Below, in pieces: positions 12,501 to 26,852 of a stretch of DNA of 64,000 nt; the stretch's first letter is position 1, and each line of letters begins with the position of its first letter. The stretch covers positions 19,782,860 through 19,846,859 of the forward strand of contig NC_092199.1 of the NCBI RefSeq assembly GCF_043641665.1, given 5' to 3'. Under the pieces are notes generated by a model, which did no database searches, was not told the origin of the DNA, and worked only from the letters and a program-made list of their open reading frames with translations. The translations under genes and the position numbers were made by a program. Source of the DNA: Enoplosus armatus (Eukaryota > Chordata > Actinopteri > Centrarchiformes > Enoplosidae).

Positions 12501-15500
12501 ATCCCCTTTCAGAGGTTGTTTCAGTGGCCAGTAGACACAGATCTGATCTGTGGAGAAAAAAACAAACAAATCTTGGATTGTGCCGGTCCCCTAAACGGAA
12601 TTGCCTAGTCTCCAGGAAAGGTCTTGAGAAGCTGATCTTAAATCATCTTATCCCTGACATCTCCTCTCACCTCAGTCCTTCTCAGGTTGCTGCTTATCGG
12701 CGTTAAAGGCAACGTAATTGTGGATTCATTATTCATTTGGTCAAATGTAGCCAGCTTGCTCAAGTAAATTCTATATTGTCACCTCCTACAGTGGAATAAG
12801 TACAGGAGCGCCTGTTTAGTGCACTTTTCAGACAAACCAATGCCAGTCCTCTCAGCCAAATCATATGTTGTTGTTTTTTTGTTTTTTTTTAATGGCAGAG
12901 CACTGGTAGGTTTTTTTCTTTTAAACCTGACGTCGACTCTACTTGGTATTTTGAGAAAGAGATCAGTGTTAAAGAAAAGGACAAAGGACATGGTGACTAA
13001 ACGTAACAAGTCTGACGCGCCCTTGACTTGGATTGAGGGTGAGTGAGTTGAAAGAGTCTCTAAACACCTTGGGATTGACGTGGACCGTCATCTAAACTTT
13101 TCAGATCGCACTGAATCTGAGGCCAAAAGGCTGCAGTGAGGAATGCCATTTAAAATGGATCACCATGGCCTTCAACTTTTTTCTTTTTTACAAATCAGTA
13201 CTATACAGAGTTTTGACTTTCGGTATTGACCAGACATCGGTAGAACAGCTTTACACTGACCTTATTTTAAATGAGATACAGCTTGAGTTGAGCCACAGGG
13301 GCAGAATATTACAGATCAAAACTACAACATTCATGCATTCCTTTGCTCAACAGCCATAGTCCATCCCATCCATATACGTTTGATGTTTTTCTGAATCATT
13401 TTTATATAATATAATACATTTCATTTGAATTTGATCTGACATACATGTAAAAAGAAATGTTTGAGAGTTTGAATATGAATATCATCTCCTTTCTCCTCCT
13501 GTTACGTATATTTTTATGGCCCATCTTTGATTTGGTGCTATACACATAAATGTACACATAAAATGATGACTAGCTAACCCGGCCCAGCATATACAACCGG
13601 CTCCGAAGTCGCCATACTAGCTGGCAGAGCGACATTTATAGATCAGAGGCGTGTGTTTGGATGCCAAAAGGTTTGTTTACATTTCACTGTGACTTTAAAG
13701 AGTTGTGATATGTACTGAATCAGACATTTTATACGGTAAAAACAAACTTGTCAGGGCTCTCTGAGTGGACGGACTATGTTTCTGAATGACCTCAGACATA
13801 TATTCGGCCATCGATATTGGATTCGTGATCCAAAACCAGCAGCGCCCAGTGAGCTTATTCAGATCATTCGCATTATATTTAGATGACACATATCAATCCC
13901 AAGAGACTGACAATAACCAGGATGCATGTGAATCTGTGGCATCCACCTTTTGCCACTGTGTTTTTCTTATACCCAAAAGTTTTGCCACATCGGACACATC
14001 AGTCTCAGATATTGCACGAACACATAAACGAGCAAGTAATGTGCCACCGCCCTCGGGCACACCAGTGTAATTTCCTAAATGCTGAAACGCAATGCCGCGG
14101 CACGGCGTAATTTACTTTTTGTTAAAATTCCGTCTAAATCCAATCAGCTGTGCGTGAATGGCCGCGCAAATGAATGAGCGGACAAATGAGCAAACAAACA
14201 GGGAAAAGGACGTGGCTGCAGACAAACCATATAAATGCAGTGCCAAAGAAATTACAAATTAATAAATGAATGCAGAGCAGTACACATAATGTCCAATTTT
14301 ATAACAGGAGGCAAATGTAGAGAAAAGACTGTCTGTGATAGCGTGTGCAGGAAGAATTAGTGCACATGTAACGTTAGCAGTGTGTTGCATAACCAGTGGA
14401 ACACAATGTGCTGTGAGGACAAGCTGTATGTGAGTGTGCGTGTGTGTGTGTGTACCTGCAGTCGTGGATTGATGGTGAAGCTGCCGGCTGTGGGGTTCAT
14501 GCAGGACACGTATTGAACGCTGTGTATTTCCTTCAAAAGCAGCTTATTACGGTCATACCTGGGAGTACACACACGCACACACAAACATGCAGAAGAAGAA
14601 AAAAAAATCTTTATTTAAGAGCCTCGCATGCACACAAACACCCACACACACACACACCTCCCCCCGCGCTTTCGCCGATATGGACGCCACAGCTCCCACT
14701 TAAGCTGGCGTGGCTCGGTAGCGTCCCCCTTCCTCTCAATTTCATACCTGAAATCCTCCCAGCATATCTCTAATGGGCTGACCGTGTCTAAGCCAGTCAG
14801 CCTGTGTCTGACGCGGTGGAACCATGTTCAGAATGGCCTCGCTGTGTCGGGAGATGAGCAACAAACTCCTTTTAAGAGGAATCATACAGCCCTGCACTCA
14901 CATTTGACTTTTGACACTCATAAAAGTTGCCGGATGTTGATACAGAGGCTGTCTGAATACTAAAAAAGGAAGGTGCTTGCGGTAGAAAGGCTCTTCATCT
15001 GAATTACTAGGGTATTACATCTATCAGCTGCCGGCACTCTATTATCTGAATTATCCTTTTCTATGCTAATACATGGAGAAATTGTCTGAAACTGTCCATC
15101 ATTTATGCAATTACAGTAAGGAACTATCCCCTGCTGTTGGTGGTATTTTCTGAAAATCGCCCAGAAAGACCAAGTGTAGGCATAATGTCACCCTCTTCAA
15201 ACGGCACAGGCATGTACTCATGTTTGCTCATACATATATATTGCATAGCTGCATGTAAGTGAACCTCACCAGTGGTTGTAGTCCATGTGTTGGCGTATGA
15301 GAGTGTGAGGTTGCACTGTGCCGTACGCATCCACCTCAGGCATGTTCATGTCGTCTATGAAGTAGATCAGTCTTCTGCTGCCTGGAGGTCCGTAGTTGCG
15401 CCCTGCTTTCTTCTCGAGGGGCTTTTCCAACACGGCTGTGGAGGAGAGGAACGGAGGGGGGGGGGGGGGGGAATGAGCACTGAGAAAGGTGGAAGTGAAT

Positions 15501-18500
15501 AGCAATATTTCTTGGTGTAGTTTAGAGTTAGAGAGTCATGGAGTCAGTGTGGAGGCATTTGATTTAACAGGAAAGGGGTCGCGGGATGAATCTAAGGGGC
15601 TGCAAGGTTTTTTGAAATACGGTATAGTTTTAACTTTTTGGGCCTCTAAATATTTTTCACATCAAACTGTCTGAATTCTGTCTGAGGTGTTCCAATATGG
15701 AAAATAATTGACTCTGCCAAGTGCAGTGCATTATTGGTACTCTTGTCGTTTTCATGGCATTATTCCACGGCCAAGAAAAGAAGCATCACCTGTTTTTGTT
15801 GAGTCAAATCACGGTTATTCATAAGGGTATGTCTTAGAGGGCTTTAGACTTAGCCAGGTTCAGGACCTCTGAATCACCTTCAACATCTCTAACATTCACA
15901 TTGAATTCTGCCAGTCGGAGAAACAGTCAACAAATTGGAGATTTTTAGGGGGGGTTAATAAAAATAGAGATATAATCTTCCTATCTAGCTACACCCAAGA
16001 AAACAGCAACAGAAAAATGGCCTCAAAAGCAAGGATGAGATGTACTGTGTAACTGGATTTAGACAAACTAACAACTCTTAAATTGGCGTATCTATTGACG
16101 TGATCGACATGAAAAATGTCAGCTTCTCCCAGCAATTATCAGGCTGCTTTACAGTAAGTACAGCATCCAATAGCATCCATCCTTAAACCCATACGGGGAA
16201 AAAATACAAAAATTGAGTATCAGTGTGGAGTGGACAGTATTTTTGGTTTAAGTCTGTAAACAGAGAGTTTAAGTGGGAGGTGTTCCAATAAAGAAAATAA
16301 AAGACTTGTTTGCCATGTTTAATATTTTCTATATTGGAACACCTCAGAGTGCATTACTACGCTTTCACCATGAGTCTTGTTGCCACAGTTACATTTAGCC
16401 TAATATACAACACAGCATATACTCAGCACTGATTTTGAACAGTTTTTTTTTGTTTTTTTTCCTTTAATCAATCAATGTAATCCTGGTACACAAATTTTAA
16501 CACGCACCTGCCAGCCAATGGTATGGTTCCTACCTTGGAGCATCGCAGACGTGGTGTAATAGTTAAACGGGACATTTTTAATCATGTATTTCTCGGCGTC
16601 CAACGACCCCAGTTTGTCCCCAACCAGAACAGACTTCCCTGTCCCAGCGTTCCCCACCAGCATGACGGGCCGACGATGTTCCAGCAGGCGGTCCATGAAG
16701 TAACGGACTCGAATGGTCTCTGTAGTGTGGACCAGACACGCCTGCACATGGGAAACGAACATACATATGTACACATACAAAAAAATAAACATATATTAAG
16801 ATATTAATGTACTATTATAGGGTTATAAGGCTGCAACTAATGATTATTTTGATTATCAATTCAATTAGTAGTGCAATTAATAATTTTTCTTTTTTTTATA
16901 AATAATTCTTTTTTTTATAAAGATCCCTTAAATTTAGTTATCAAAGAATTGTGACCAAAATATGTACTGGACTTTTTAGAGAGTACTCCCTAATGAAGAC
17001 ACAAAAACATGTCTTGGGCCTTTTTGTACTGCAGTTTCTTATTAGTGGTCGTTTAACTCAGTTACAGAATATTATTTAATTATAATCAGTCAGTAATATT
17101 GACAGTGCTGATCAATCAGGCTCTGTGAATGACTTAAAGCTCCATTAATCTGTGTTTTTAGTTTTTGGCCAGGAACATGTCCGGGTCTGAAGCTGCTAAA
17201 CGCTCCAGCAAGTCGCTGAGTTTGTCTGTTGGACATTACTGTGTCCAGTGGGTTTATAAGAGCTTTTTATTATATATACACCATATATAATTTGACCCAC
17301 TGTTAATTTAAAAAGTGATTAGTGCAGCTTTAAATTTAAATTTGTATGTAATGTTATGCAAGTCCAGTAGATAAAATCTGTGTAATTCCACCAAAAACGT
17401 TGCCTACAACAACCTGTTGTACCTGAAGTGGTGTGTCTGCGTCCATCTCAAACTTGGGCACCATCTTGGACCAGGGTTCAAACTTCTTGCTTTCGGGGTC
17501 GATGTAGTAATCAAACACGGTGCCCTGGGACGGGAACTTGATGGTTTTGAACTCGGCCACCCACCACTTGCTGAACTCCACTCTGTAGTCGACCAGCTGC
17601 ACTCACACAGAGAACACATGCAGAGACACAGAGGGTAGGCGGGCGGTCAATACTCTAAAATGACTTCCTCCCTGCTTTTTTTTTTTTTTGCTCCCCCATA
17701 CAGTAGCTATGGATCTGCGCGTTTGATTTACACTGGTGTGAATACAAACCAGGGGACGAATAAATGGCGACTACGCGGAGATACAGTCACAGCAGTTGAA
17801 GGGGAGAAAATGAGAGATGGCAGGCCTATCTATCCATCTGTCTGATTCAGACAGTGAAGTAGCCTCATCACCTGCAGGCTGGCAGCTCCTCGCCTTCCTC
17901 TCTGCCTCCCCACCCCTTTGGTACCTGTCTCCTCTATTCACTACCAACTCTCCAGTCAATAAAACCACTTAGCATTTAAATGCATCTGTGATGGGAAAAT
18001 AAAGTGGAGTACATTTGTACCGAGGGGAGAGCAGTTTTATCCCATAACTTAGATGGACGCGCTTACTGTACGGCGCTAACTGGATTGCTTAGCAACTGCT
18101 CGCCGCCGCTCTCCTGCTGATTTAAATTCAGCCAGCCTGTGTTTTGTTGAGCGGGAATGGAGTCCACTTCATTTTCAGATGGAGATCTCTCCCTTTTCAA
18201 AAACCTGCCATTTTCTTCAACGGAAAATAACTTTCAAATGACTTTTTAAATAGAGACACACAGTTGAGTTGCATAAGAGCCATCGGGGCTTGAATAGTAC
18301 CGAGGAATGCCCATAATGCAAGTGCAAAAAATTCTTTCAGGAAAGAGGGAAAAAAAAGAAATCATTCAGCTGTTTTAGTCGTGCCCCATTCTTTTCCCTC
18401 TTTATGCAACCACTTAGTAAGCATCTCACATGCCCAGAGGCCCATGCAGTACCTGGTCCTGGAACATGGCTCCCCCAAAGGCCCAGACCGCAGCAAAGAC

Positions 18501-21500
18501 AAAATAGAGCTCATAAAGTTCCTTTGCACAGTCTGGCGGGGTGTTTTCAGGAGTCAGCAGACACTCCAGCAAGTAGCACAGCATCTGGACCATGCTCTGC
18601 TCAGGGATAGGGATGATCTTCTTAAACCTGAGCAAAGACAGACACGTTACATCGCCGCATACAAGCATCACCGCTGACTCGCGTTTCTCATATAGCAACT
18701 ACTGTTCTAAAAGACGACAATAAAATGGTAAATTATGGTTTCACCTTATGCAATTTTGAACTGTGTCACACATTTTTTTTTAACAGATTTAACAGAAAAA
18801 ATGCAGCTTCCTTGGACAAAACAAAATTCAAATATGTTTGCTTCCAAGAGAGCGAATGACAAATGTATCTATGAATATCTGTGTGGTATTGTGGTACATT
18901 TAAGGACAAAATACTCCTCCTCCCTGTCTCCCTCCTCTGCTTCCTGTTTTTTGTTGTCTGCTCTAATAGCAGTGGTGTTGGAGGAGGCGAGTGATCCTGT
19001 ACAACAGAATGCAGGATGGCATCCAGTTCTTCTGGAACCCCCCCGCCCCAAAATGTTACGTCACACCCCAACATCCTGCGTCAACTGGACATGACGTCAG
19101 TCCATAGTGACACAGTTACCTTGATCTGAGGGCATCCAGGCAGGAGGGGAGGTACTTGTCGAACAGTATGGTCAGGTTGGCCTTCTCTGATTGGACCTCC
19201 CGCCTGTCAATCCAGCTGGACACCGAAGGGTTCCAGCCGAGGTCTGCTGGGTTTATGTACAGGATGCCTGAAAGAAAAACAGGGAATGCAATCACTCATT
19301 TACTCATTACAACACCTGCAGACATGACTGAATTAGCCCGTTATTGTTCCCCGGGGCATGAATGTGCTGTTGGGCCCCTTTTTGATCTCCCCACACCTCC
19401 TGCAGACTACACATGACTGCTCCAGACACACCAAAACGCAAACTTCATTCCTATGCTGGAATACTACTTGGCCTAGGGGTTTCTGTGCATCAGTTAGTTT
19501 GAGGCAATTTGTTTCAACAGAACTTTTTATTTTTATTTTTTTAAGGAATATGTACCAGTGAGTAGGGATGCCACTTTCAAAAATAAAATCTAGCTTTAAT
19601 GAATGCTATCAAATACAGAATTCATTCAAATTAATTAGGACGCAACCCACACAGAAGAATCCTAAATTACATTAAACAAGACTGAGCCAGCCATGCTAGC
19701 GGCTCTGCCATTGGCTCTGATAATTAGCAGGTGTAATGTTTACCATGTTTACCATCTTGGTTTAGCTTGTTAGCTTGTTAATAATTAGCAAATTAGCATT
19801 AAACACAAAGTACAGCTGAGGCTGATGGGAATGTTTGCAGTTTTGCAGGTATTTGGTCTTTAACAATGATCACTAACGATCAACAGCAAAGTTGGGCCTC
19901 TAAATCCAATACAACCACAGTACTGTCAAAAGTAACCAAGTAAAAGGATGAGGCAAAGAAAGGAAAGCCAGGACTACCTGCTCTGGATACAGTAGCCGGG
20001 GTAGCAGTGCGAAGGTGGCTGATCTCAAACACCAGCCTCATGGTGGGGTTCAGAGGGATCCGCTCATTACTGGCCAGAGTCAGCACCTAACAGAGGGAGA
20101 CGGCGTGTTTACACACAGCAGATATGGCTGGAAAAAGAATGCAGTTTTGTGCCTTTTACACAGTCTTAGCCTGGATTATGTCACCTGCTGTCCTCAGCTC
20201 TTTTCACTATTCTTAGCATTATACACACACACACACACACACACATTTATCTGTCATTTATTCTCTCATCCACAGAGCACAAATAGTTTAGTACTCTCTC
20301 GCATCAGTGATGAGTCAAGTACATCTTCCTTTTCATATCTGAATGCTGATTTAGTGAACAACAGACAGCGGAAATATAACCTTAGTCATTTTGATACTGA
20401 ATAAAAGACTCACATTTACACACACACACACACACACTTGACTCGCTCACACCTTGTTGTCATCCATGACTGTGTTGAGTGACTCAATCCACATCGGGTC
20501 AATGTCTCCATCCAAAACAATCCACTTGGGCCCGTTGTGGCTGACGTTGGCCAGTTCGCGCATTATATTGGAGAACAGGCCTGCGGGCAGAAGGAGTTTT
20601 GGAGGTTTGACTCGGGTCATTAAACACTTTGCTCCAATCAAACACCGTTTCTGCAGTAATCACCGTCTTTCCACTCTCTGGTTGCCGGGTTGATGATGCC
20701 AAAAAGCTCGTCATTGGTCACGGCCTTGGGGTTAAGGTCCGCCCACACGGGCCTGCGCTTCATGTTCTGATAGGTCCTTTGGAGGGACCTCATCACCTGG
20801 CTCTTACCCGTGCCCGCGTTCCCGATCACAAACACAGAGTGACGCACCGCCAGCAGCTCCTCCAGCTGCACCACCTAACACACACACACACGTATAGAGA
20901 GAAAGATTTTATATCATGCTTTGTTTACATCACATGAAGGACGCTGATGACACGGTATACAAATAAACCCTGACCCTTTTCCAGGATAATGTAGCATTTC
21001 ATGGGCCGCTGCTGCACTGTGGCGCTCAGTCTACTGCGTCTCATTCTTAATGTTATGGGTTTATGGTGAATATAGGGTGATGCAGGAAGACAGGGGAGTG
21101 TGATGCACTGCAGCGCAGCGCAGCAGCTCAGCACACTGCTCACAGACTGCAATAAATGACAGCAGTAGTTCTCCTGGAAGGACAGACATCTGCACCCTCA
21201 TTATTCTCTGTTTGCACACTTAAAGGGCCGCTCCACCTACTCTACAGTCTACTTGGCACGGGGATTAGTAGTCAACAGTCTACGGACACCAAAAGTGTTC
21301 TATATGCATCAATCAAAAAGACATCATGAAATATATTAATACAAATAATAAGATACAGACAAAAGATGTTATATACAGTTAGGCCCAGAAATATTTGGAC
21401 AGTGACAAAAGTTTTGTTATTTTAGCTGTTTGCGAAAACATATTCAGGACACAGTTATATAATCAATATGGGCTTAAAGTGCAGACTCTCAGCTGTAATT

Positions 21501-23558
21501 TGAGAGTATTCACATCCAAATTGGAGGAAGGGTTTAGGAATTACAGCTCTTTAATATGTAGCCGCCTCTTTTTCAAGGGACCAAAAGTAATTGGACAATT
21601 GACTCAGAAGGCTGCATGGGCTCGTCCCTCGTTAACCTGTCATCAGTTAAGCAGTTAAAAGGTCTGGAGTTGATTCCAGGTGTGGCATTTGCATTTGGAA
21701 GCTGTTGCTGTGAACCCACGACATGAGGTCAAAGGAGCGCTCAATGGAAGTGAAACAGACCATCCTTAGGCTGAAAAAAAAGAAGAAATCCATCAGAGAG
21801 ATGGCAGAAATGTTAGGAGTGGCCAAATCAACAGTTTGGTACATTTTGAGAAAAAAAGAGCGCACTGGTGAGCTTGAGAACTCAAAAAGGCCTGGATGTC
21901 CACAGAAGACAACGGTGGTGGATGATCGCAGGATCCTTTCCATGGTGAAGAAAAACCCCTTCAGAACATCCACCCAAGTGAAGAACACTCTCCAGGAAGT
22001 AGTGTATCAGTATCTAAGTCTACCATAAAGAGAAGACTTAATGAGAGTAAATACAGAGGGTTCACCACAAGGTGCAAACTATTAATCAGCCACAAAAATA
22101 GAAAGGCCGGATTAGACTTTGCCAAAAAATATCTGAAGAAGCCAGCCCAGTTCTGGAACAGCATTCTTTGGACAGATGAGACTAAGATCAACCTGTACCA
22201 GAATGATGGGAAGAAGAAAGTATGGAGAAGAATTGGAACAGCTCATGATCCAAAGCACACCTCATCTTCTGTAAAACATGGTGGAGGCAGTGTGATGGCA
22301 TGGGCGTGCATGGCTTCCAACGGCACGGGGTCACTAGTGTTTATTGACGAATTCTGAAGTGTATAGGGATATACTTTCTGCTCAGATTCAGCCAAATGCA
22401 GCAAAGTTGATTGGACGGCGCTTCACAGTACAGATGGACAATGACCCAAAACATACTGCGAAAGCAACCCAGGAGTTTTTTAAGGCAAAGAAGTGGAATA
22501 TTCTGCAATGGCCGAGTCAATCACCAGATCTCAACCCGATCGAGCATCGATGCATTTCACTTGCTCAAGACAAAACTTAAGGCAGAAAGACCCACAAACA
22601 AGCAACGACTGAAGACGGCTGCAGTAAAGGCCTGGCAAAGCATCACAAAGGAGGAAACCCAGCGTTTGGTGATGTCCATGGGTTCCAGACTTCAGGCAGT
22701 CATTGCCTGCAAAGGATTCTCAACAAAGTATTAAAAATGGACATTTTACTTATGGTAATGTTAATTTGTCCAATTACTTTTGAGCCCCAGAAATGAGGAG
22801 ACTTTGTATAAAAATGGTTACAATTCCTAAATGTTTCATAGGATATTTTTGTTCAACCCCTTGAATTAAACCTGAAAGTCTGCACTTCAATTGCATCCTA
22901 GTTGTTTCATTTCAAATCCAATGTGGTGGCATGTAGAGCCCAAATCATGAAGATTGTGTCACTGTCCAAATATTTCTGGGCCTAACTGTATATATATATA
23001 TACAGTATGAAGATGGGAAATAATCCAATACAGTTCTTAAATTCAGCTCGAAAATGACCATAAATTACAAAAAGTATTTGGACAACCGATTAGCTTTCTA
23101 TTTGTGAAGTTTAATTGACAGTGATATTCTAAAGTTGAGGTCTGATGATGCATAGTGATGGTGTACAGGAAAAGACACAATACGTATCTTTCCTGTTAAT
23201 ACAATACGGGCCAACGGCAAAAAACACTATAGTATGAAGATAAGTATGTTCTACATACTGTGTACAACCAGTATGTAGTATGGAATATGGAGTTTGTGAT
23301 GAGAAAACTGGCATTACGAAGTAAAGCAATAAGTTACTGGCAAAAATGCTGCTACAAGGAAAAAGGACATTCTGAAAAAAAAAATAGAATAAAATGACAT
23401 GAAATATAAATGCAATACTACAATAAATAAGCAGGATGACGTAATTTTAGTTTTTAAGTTTTAAAAACTTGCTATGCTACCTCATTATTTATTCTTTAAA
23501 CAGTGCAATACATATATATATATAATATATATATACATACATATGCATTGTTATTGTA

Positions 23559-23596
<38 letters not shown>

Positions 23597-24754
23597 AAAT
23601 ATTGTAAATGTGTGTATTTTTCATTTCTTTTTTTTATATCTTATTTTTGTACATACTCTTATTTCTAAATGTATGCTACTTTCTACTCTTGAATTGGAGC
23701 ACCGGTACCGTATAATTTCCCCCCGGGGATCAATAAAGTATTTCTGATTCGGATTCATTATTTATTTAATATTTAACACTTTGGGGCTCCATATATTTCT
23801 AAACTTCTGAGAAAGTCTTTGCTTTATCATTTCATTTCATTAAAGTGAAATGAAAGTTGATCGTTTATCTGACAATTTAAAGAGAGAGTTGTACTTCCTG
23901 AATTATACTTTTCCAATTAACCAAGTCGTGGGGGTTTCCTTTTTACGTCTTTTTACGTCTTCTTCTCATGTTTAGAAAGTTGGACATTTTTCCAGCATTA
24001 TATGCTCTGGTCTTGTAAAAACCTCTTCTATGAGCAGAATTACCTTTTAATCAAAATAAGAAAAACAAATAATGCTTCTCTACATTTGGATACAATTTTC
24101 GGCGGTGAGGAATATTTCCTGTTGGGGCGTAACCCCTCCAAAGTCAATTCAACATTAACACACTCACACTTGTCTTTTGGAATATTCCCCTGCCTGCGTC
24201 ACGTTTTCTTGTCAAAGCGGGTATGTGAGGTGGCACCACGGAGAGAAAGAGAGATTTCCTCCCCTCTTCTCAAACTCAAACATACAGATGGCGAGCTCGA
24301 TCAATGCCATCGACCGGGCTCCTACGCCCCGTCCATTCAGCCGGCTTTACACTCTCAAAGGGCTTGGCTGATTACTGCTTTGATGTGGAGGGGGACTAAT
24401 GCTAGCTCAGGCTAACGCTAAAGGTATGCAGTCTCTCTCAGCTCGCTCAGCTTTTGTCTGAAATCAAAAGGTTGGTCGCATAAACAAAGACAGTAAAAGT
24501 TCAGGCTCTGGGGGTGGATGGTTGTTATTGACCGCTCCGCCATTCTCTCTCTCTCTCTGTTTCTCCTCCTCTTTGTTTATTTCTGTGGCTGTCTCTCACA
24601 ATGTCAGGGTTAAGTGGCATGGTGCAGCGCCGGCCTCCATTGATGGAGTGTTATTATGTGGTTCCCGTGTCTATTTGACCTGAGGCAGATTGCACTTATT
24701 TCCCCTGGTCCTGCGTTCATCTGTCTCTGACATACAACGCCTTCTATTGTGCAT

Positions 24755-24786
<32 letters not shown>

Positions 24787-26819
24787 CTGTATGTAATATA
24801 ATGACTCGAATTAGGTCAGCAGCTTGGGCACCTGGATGCTCGCTGCAGCCAACCGTTGGCTTTCCGCAATATTTGCCCGATTCATCCAGATCCTGCAGAC
24901 TTGTTTGACACTAATGTGTATTTCCCAGCGGAACATTACAACATGAGGTAAACAGCGAACTAAGATAAATCTAAATGAAAGTGCTGCAACTGTAATATCT
25001 GTCTAAATTGTTAAAGATGAAACCCCCATTTGGGAGCTTGTGATTGTGTCTGCCTTCATCCTTGGCAACACTTTTTTGAGCTGTAATCAAAACAGAGTGA
25101 CAAACTGCGGCAGATAAGAACGTCGGGTCAGGTTCACCATACCTTGAGTACGAAATTGTCCTCGGCCTGGAGCTTCAAGTCCAGAATGGACTCCTTCACG
25201 TGCTTCTCAAAATCCAGGTCTCTCTTCCTGGGGACGTCCAGAGCAGGAAACAGGTCTACTATCAGCCCCATGAACACTGGCATGTCATCGGTCACGATCT
25301 TGGGGACGTTGAAGTCCCTCAGAGCTCGCATCAGCACCTGGTCCTCCGCCCGGGTGGGGTCTCCTCTCTTCAGAGAGCCGGCCACCACCAGGACAGACTT
25401 GATGGCTCTGAGGCCCCAGTCATAGTGGTCCTTTGGTGAAAGCCAGAGAGACAGTAAGCAGAGGGAAACACGCAGGCTTCTAGTTTCACAGCAGTACGTG
25501 CAGAGCTGGCAGTGAGACTGGAAAGGTATGTCTAATTAAAAATAACAAGCTGCGTAGGTGATCTCTCTCTACCATCTCAGCTATTAATATCATGAACATC
25601 ATCAGAGGCTTTATCTGTGAAATTCTAGTTCACCGCTGAGATCCATCAGCTTCCAGACAGACAAATATTTCCCTCTAGCTGCTGAGAGAACTGCGAGGAG
25701 AAACACTCGCGCCATCATCTAGAGATATAAGGAAATGTGTGCACTATGCCGAGTTAGTACCTTCTTTAATTAAGGGTCAAGTATCAACAAGTACTGAAAC
25801 AGGGCTGGCGACCGCCGGTCGGTCCACGGCTTTCATCCAGACTGAGATATCTCGACAGCTATTGGATGGATTGTCGTGAACTTTGGTTCCAGCCAGGGCC
25901 CAGAGAACGAGTCCTGCTGATTTTGTCGCCACCAGCAGGCCAAAGCTTTCACTTAAAATTCTGTAGAGACATTTACGTTCTCCACAGGATGAATTGTAAA
26001 TGCAATTGCCTTAAACGTTTCATCCAGCAGCCAAACTCTGAATTTGTTGAATACTTTACTTTAGTTTTGACCAGATACCTGCGAAACAAACGGCATTCCC
26101 ATCAGTCTACGCTGTACTTTGTGGTTAGCGCTACTTAGCAAATGTTAGCATGATAACACACTGAACTTGGATAGTCAGCATTGTAGACTTTACTTGCTTA
26201 ACGTTAGCATGTTAGCATTTAGCTCCAAAAGCACCGGCTGCAGCTGTACGCACAGTCCTCACAGAGCTGAGTGAGTGCAGACTGCATCCTAACCAACGGC
26301 TCTCCAGGAATCAGGGGAGAGGAGGGTGAAACAGCTAGGAACGGGGGTAAAAATAAAAAAAGAAAAGCAGTTCACTTACTTTATGATTTCTAAGCCCTGC
26401 GTAACGTTCCTATTATATCCGAGTCTGGATGGAGAACTTATCTGGTAGGATTTAGTGATTTTACAGTGAGCTTAACATACTTTATATTCTTGTACGTCAT
26501 TTACAACATCAACATAATATTCCTTAAGTAAACGTATGATATATATTGCCTGAAATGATGAGTATTCTGCATGGAATATTGTTTGGCCCTAATGTTCTTA
26601 TTGCTTATGGAAAGGTTTGGTATATATCACTATACCATATATATCACTAACTAGCTACTCAGCAGTGAGTTTATGATATTTGTCCTGTGTAATATACTGG
26701 GTGTCAGTGTCAGTGTGTCTGTCTCCCAAGTTAACAAAGATCAGACGTGTCTGCCACTTGTCTGTCACAAAGCTGAACACTGTGGGCAGAATATTCACAA
26801 CACACCCACATCAGGATCA

Positions 26820-26852
<33 letters not shown>

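Larger units (their letters stand above)
12064..14455 (-). other. Intron e37-e38
   Basis: 2.4 kb. About 12,500-13,430 is a decayed non-LTR retroelement; the (GT)n at 14434-14453 is next to the e37 donor. The stretch 13,500-14,430 has nothing I recognise. Confidence 0.7.
16742..17422 (-). other. Intron e34-e35
   Basis: 681 bp. Holds a decayed fish repeat at 16825-16930 and a 201-bp inverted-repeat element at 17134-17334. Confidence 0.7.
20087..20452 (-). other. Intron e30-e31
   Basis: 366 bp with two (CA)n tracts, 20223-20245 and 20418-20437; the second begins 15 bases after the e30 donor on the sense strand. Confidence 0.7.
21376..22988 (+). mobile_element. Tc1/mariner-type DNA transposon, full length, dead
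   Basis: 1,613 bp between two TA dinucleotides (21374-21375 and 22989-22990), the target duplication expected of this superfamily. It opens with cagttaggcccagaaatatt and closes with the exact reverse complement. Inner blocks lie at equal distances from both ends. Inside is a DD34E transposase with several breaks. It sits in the e28-e29 intron, opposite to the direction of dnah11. Confidence 0.95.
20875..25142 (-). other. Intron e28-e29
   Basis: 4.3 kb. Holds (CA)n at 20879-20892 on the e29 acceptor, the Tc1-type transposon (21376-22988), a repeat-like AT-rich part (23,090-23,330), a LINE 3' tail (23480-23757) and (GT)n at 24761-24786. The rest (23,760-24,700; 24,800-25,140) is unremarkable. 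Confidence 0.75.

Noticed and set aside
20223..20437. CRISPR-like repeat array
   Set aside because: These are simple (CA)n tracts in a vertebrate intron without spacers.
24002..24415. 137-codon plus-strand open frame
   Set aside because: No recognisable domain, no splice partners, lies inside an intron; length is compatible with chance.
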